Source: Trileptium ribeirensis (lineage: Eukaryota; Nematoda; Enoplea; Enoplida; Thoracostomopsidae). Taken from it: 64,000 nucleotides of DNA. The first letter of the stretch is position 1; every line of letters starts with the position of its first letter. Shown here in pieces: positions 59,877 to 64,000 of this stretch. The notes beneath the pieces are model-generated. The model made no database searches, was not told the DNA's origin, and saw only the letters and a program-made list of their open reading frames with translations. Position numbers and translations under genes: made by a program. The stretch lies in NCBI GenBank assembly GCA_030248225.1, contig JASANE010019175.1, positions 1-64,000 on the forward strand, in the 5' to 3' direction.

Positions 59877-62730
59877 TTATCTTAGGCAAGCAATATTAGT
59901 ATTTATTATATGAAGCGTTCTATTGACTGTGGAAGAATCATTACAAATTTTATTAAGAGCGCGTTTCAAATGGTTATAAATAAATCGTCTGGAATAGCCT
60001 CTGTTTTTCAGTTTACGGACTAAATAACTTAAGTTATTGATAAAATATTCCGGTGCGCTGCAGGTTTTAAAGTAGCGATGGATTTGTCCGTGAATAATAC
60101 CTTTAAAAACCGATAAAGAAAGATTAGAAGTAAAAAATGGATAGTTGGTGATTGGAAAATCCAAAAGTTTTCTTTTGTCAAAAAGGTCAACATCGGCCTT
60201 TCCGTATTTAATAGTTATATTTAGGTCAAGAACATTAGCTTGCTTATTGTGGTCGTTGACTTTGCAAAGTTCTAGCGAATTTGGATAAATATTATGATAA
60301 ACCGACTCGAAGCTACCAAAGTCGTTAATAGTGGAAATGTCATCAATATAGCGGAAAATATATCTAAGTTTATTTCTGAGTGGAGCGCTTCACGTCATCA
60401 TATAATCCTGTTCAAAGGTATGTAAATATAGGTTAGCAATATACGGAGCGGAATCCGTGCCCATTGGAATACCAATAGTCTGTCTAAAGACCAAATCCCC
60501 GAAGGTAAAATATGTATTATGGACAAGCCAATCAAGGATGTTAATAATCCCATTCGCATCTAGTGTCAAATTCTTACTAGAGCTATTACACCAATAAGCA
60601 CCCGATTTACCAACTGCGATAAAATCCTTTTTAGAGCTATTAAAGGCACCCCTAATTAGACACGACAGTCTAAAAACTTTATCTTTATGCTCTAATTCTG
60701 TATACATTGTTGTAAAATCACAAATGTTAACTGTGTGCATACCGTTTTTATTATTAAAACACTTAATAACATCTAGAATTTTATCTGAATTATTAATTAT
60801 CCAACAATTATGAAACCTTTTAAATGTTTAGTTCATGTCCGAAAGCTTACGTACTAAATCTTAAATACATTAGTCTCAAAATACTACATAATACTCTAAA
60901 AGCTATCTTGGTATACGCAAATTTACTCGATATAATGTATCTGAATTTAACAGGGTTTTTATGAAATTTAGGAATCGCTTGTATAAAGGGTAAACAGTAG
61001 TAGTTAAGTTCATGGAAGTTACCAAAATTTGATTCTATAAAACATTTTTGCGTGTACAGAATTTTATCTTGCATAACTGGTATTAAGGTATAAGTATCGG
61101 AGTTGAAATTATTACAACCATCGAAGCCCAGTTCTTTGGCGATCACATTGATATAAAATGATTTTCACATAAAGCTAAAATTTTGCGAGGCCTTATCCGT
61201 AACATTAATAACATAATCATTTTTAATGTTCCTAATATACTTCAATTCAATCGAATTAAGGAACTCATCAGAGCCAAAATTTCTGAGTTTGAGGCCGTTA
61301 ATGCGTTCATGTAGACTTAAAATAGCATTTAATTTGCATTCCAAAAATATATTTTTTCCATATATATACCCGTATTTATCCATAATGTTCGAGATATAAT
61401 TATTCAAACTCCGATAAAAATTTAACTTACCCTCATCAAAGTTAATTTGGCGATGCATTCTATACGTTGGTCCCTTCTTCACAAGCATCTTAAGGTTAGG
61501 TAGATTAATAAAATTAAAATTACCAGTAATTACGTGATCATAATGCTTATTCAAGAAAGGAGATAAGTTACAGTGTCAGGATATAGGATTGTTGATAAAT
61601 TTTACTGTATCTAATTTTTCTATCGCTTTGCGATAGTTAAAAAGGAAACTGCCGAGGGTCCTACCATAACTGAACGCGACATAGGGGTTAGCAAGATGAT
61701 CAGTATTGAGGGGCATGTCATCATACTGCCAAAATCTTTTAATTCTATCTTGACGGAAAATATTACCCAAACGTACGACGAGATCAAAACCTAGGTTAGT
61801 AAATTCAATCTTCAAGAAGCATTTAGGCTTTGTTTGAATTTTATGTTTATCACCGAATCTAAAGTTCAATATATCCAAGACTATCTCTAATATTAAATTT
61901 TGTCAGTCTACTAAGATCAATATTGACATGGCGAATAAGATCAAATAAAGTGTAGGCAATGTGTTTATTAATACTAAAAGTGTATTTATAAACTGCTCTC
62001 CTTAATGTAGTAAGGCAGTCCGTATTAACTGAATCCAGAGAATCAAACAATAATTTTGGGTGATCTAATAATCTACCCGTGCGTCCTCTGCCACGTCCCC
62101 TTTTTCTAAGGGAAACGTTCCCAGTAAAGTTAGAACAAACGGCTGCCCCAAACTTCTCTTTAGCCATTCTATCGTTTAGACCATAAGGGAATTTCGTCTT
62201 AAGACATTTAATCCAAAAATCTTCCTTGTCAAGCCTGTGTTTTTTATCCTCCACCGTATTGGTGGTATCAATCACTTCAATAATTTTAATTTTTAAAGAA
62301 TATCAAGTTTTATTATTAAAATGTTCAGCAATAAGTTTACTTTTCATGTCCGAATTCTTTTTAATAGCCAGCATGTGCTCATAAATTCTAATTTTAAGTT
62401 TTCGTCCCGTTTCTACAATATACTGTATGCCTCATTGACGGCATACTAATAAATATACCACGTTAGCCGTGTCTCATGGGTGTAGTGTTTGTTTATTTAT
62501 ACAAAAAAATATCTATAATTACACGCGGAAACAAACATAGGGTCCGGGTCGAACATTTTACATACATTACAATTTTTATTTCAGAGCTTAGGTAAAAGGC
62601 AGTAGTCCAAACCGAAGATTTTATATAAACTGTTAGCCCTTAAACACAACCCGCAATGCGGGACCTGCCCATCCCACATGGTGGGGTCCCGTGAAGACAC
62701 GGTCGCATGATTTATATTATTGTGATTCAT
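59877..62730 (-). CDS. Naiad-like GIY-YIG endonuclease / reverse transcriptase with in-frame UGA codons
   Basis: An ATG at 62,730 follows an in-frame TAA. The N-terminus has a Cys-rich region (HCGLCLRANS, NCNVCKMFDP) and a GIY-YIG-like block (NVVYLLVC, IQYIVETGR, RIYEH; the second-motif Gly is Val). Then come LDKEDFWIKCLKTKFPYGLN, the linker PIS-UGA-HC (CxC position), VTDKASQNFSF, LPFIQAIPKFHKNP, RT motif IPMGTDSAPYIANLYL, catalytic RYIDDIST and a C-terminal thumb-like end at TAA 59,879-59,877. Seven in-frame UGA codons fall at 62,581, 62,474, 62,432, 62,303, 61,576, 61,165 and 60,390 (first base listed on the plus strand). Real damage: frameshifts in a T7 run (~62,507), near 61,865 and near 60,848, and a TAA at 60,828-60,830. 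It is a slightly decayed copy, probably of a selenocysteine-using element. Confidence 0.82.
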
Positions 62731-63186
62731 TATTGTTTTAAAAGTTTAATTTTCAGTAAAAATGATCACTAATGCTGGGATACAGAGTAAATTTCAGTGA
62801 AATGAATACCCAAGAACTGAAACATGGTTTATACGATTCAAACATCAGCTCATCCCCAACCCAGTGGGCTTTCCGGGAGGAGCATCACGGTACCGTAAAA
62901 GCCCGGAAAATAAATAAACAATGGACCCTTGAAATTTAGATAGTGTGTGGTGTAACAGTGACTCTATGATCGAAATAAATAAAATACAAGTGCAACAAGC
63001 TTAATTTTACCAAAATTAAATATTTAATTTTTTCCAACATAAGAAATGGAATTTTTCCATACATGAAAAGAAGACGTAAAATACGTCGGGGAACGGAACT
63101 ATGCTCGAGATTTTCTCTCGTACACATATGGACCGAACCTTAGTCAAAATTGAAGTTTTGTATAATTTTCATTTTCGACATAACAA

Positions 63187-64000
63187 TTGTAAACTTTATA
63201 TACACTAGGATAATCACTAAAATAACTAACCACTATTAACTCTACGACGAAATGTATCTATATCACCATAATTGTCGATCACTCTACGTGTGTCTTCGCT
63301 ATTTTTGTCTACCACTAATACTGTGTCTTGATCATCGCATTTAGTAGCCATCAGAAAATTAACGAAATCGTCAAAATTAATCAATCGGAAAAAAATATAT
63401 CGAACCCGCAAGTAGTAATAAAAGAATATTTATAATAAGATGAAATAAACTACATATATATATATGTGCATAAAATGCCAAAATAATCAAAGGCAAAATA
63501 AATGGACCTTAAGCATTTATTTTCTTAAAGGAATGTGTCACAGCATACGTCTACCCTGTAGCACTCCGGAGAATATCGGAGTGTGCGACCACACCACGTC
63601 AAGGCCGGTCTTCCTATAAGTAACCGGAAGGATCTGTCACCAGATCATTAGGGCAGTCCGTTTTCGTGGTCGGATTCAAACCGTAAAATTAATCCGTAAG
63701 TCGCCTCCGTAGTCGAGTAAAAGAACCTACTTAGTATACCACCATCATGCTAGATCTGTACATTTGAACTAGGTTGAAATAAACCGCAGTTAAAAATGGA
63801 GGGGGTTGTGTTAATTTAATAAGTTTATATTAACGCCAAACTTGTAAATAGAACGCAAGGGGTATTGGCCTGCCGGCCAACTTATAGAAACAGTAAAGCG
63901 CGCTCAACCGTGAGTGCAACAGTAAAGTGCGTGAACATCAAAAGATGTACGCACAAGTTTTGAAATTAAGCGTGTTAACCATCATCAGTATATAACTTAC
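63187..64000 (-). repeat. Right (5') pseudo-LTR, truncated by the window edge
   Basis: Direct repeat of the left copy, with the same hairpin (63,562-63,583). Differences include a short GGCCGG insertion near 63,605 and a local duplication of AACAGTAAAG(C/T)GCG near 63,890-63,920. It should carry the promoter of the element; no ribozyme core was recognised. Confidence 0.85.
63231..63351 (-). CDS. Proposed leader exon in the 5' pseudo-LTR
   Basis: ATG at 63,351 opens 40 codons (MATKCDDQDTVLVVDKNSED ... DTFRRRVNS), acidic then basic, preserved in both repeats. It ends G|GTTAGT, a good 5' splice site with one base left over. The strong acceptor at 59,802 needs exactly one base. Joining the two is an inference. 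Confidence 0.45.

Larger units (their letters stand above)
57903..64000 (-). mobile_element. Naiad-like Penelope retroelement between pseudo-LTRs (right end outside window)
   Basis: Direct repeats of about 0.8 kb (57,903-58,684 and 63,187 to the window edge) enclose an RT ORF with an N-terminal GIY-YIG-type endonuclease (62,730-59,877) and a second ORF (59,801-59,140), all minus strand. Permuted endonuclease-RT order, a CxC-type linker motif and repeat flanks are features described for Naiad Penelope-like elements. The repeats are ~95% alike by eye, so insertion is not ancient. The left repeat ends inside the gag-like gene, which this element interrupts. Confidence 0.8.

Overview
The window is AT-rich animal DNA, most likely from an invertebrate. 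It has one split host gene with introns of several kilobases, and those introns and flanks are packed with satellites, MITEs and decayed retroelements. The genus cannot be told from sequence alone. A Naiad-type Penelope-like element with in-frame UGA codons would fit groups where such elements are known (spiders, clams), but that is inference.

Host gene. A membrane-bound O-acyltransferase of the MBOAT1/MBOAT2 type (lysophospholipid acyltransferase) runs on the minus strand from a first exon at 44,047 to a stop at 13,454. Eleven exons were found by protein motif, splice sites and codon phase. One more is tentative (36.6 kb), and two short pieces are missing. The phases of all adjacent placed exons agree. 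The C-terminus carries a dilysine KKxx ER-retrieval signal.

Left end (1-13.4 kb). A short basic ORF enters from the left edge, followed by a hairpin. Then come a 14-copy 117/118-bp satellite, a palindromic GTCCCAATTGGGAC array, a 23-bp array, MITEs and gene-free AT-rich sequence.

Introns (13.6-44 kb). These hold a TAA-target-site MITE family with one nested insertion, two hAT-type MITEs, a fragment with a degenerate 2A motif and zinc finger, an internally deleted hAT-like transposase copy (33.0-34.7 kb), a ~170-bp tandem array (37.2-38.5 kb), an RTE-like EN/RT relic (41.7-43.1 kb) and several dispersed non-coding repeats.

Right end (44-64 kb). There is an hAT MITE with a perfect 8-bp target duplication, a PWWP relic beside a transposase-like relic, a CR1/Jockey-type RT relic, and a degraded gag gene. 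The gag region contains a 2A ribosome-skipping motif and four C2H2-like fingers.

The gag remnant abuts a Naiad-like Penelope retroelement (57.9-64 kb, minus strand) between ~0.8-kb direct repeats (pseudo-LTRs). Its N-terminal GIY-YIG/C-terminal RT frame has seven in-frame UGA codons, several exactly where the family has cysteine, against one UAA and no UAG. This suggests a selenoprotein RT. A second ORF behind the RT has a strong 3' splice site whose phase matches a donor in the upstream repeat, so the element may make two proteins by alternative splicing. This is the most interesting system in the window.
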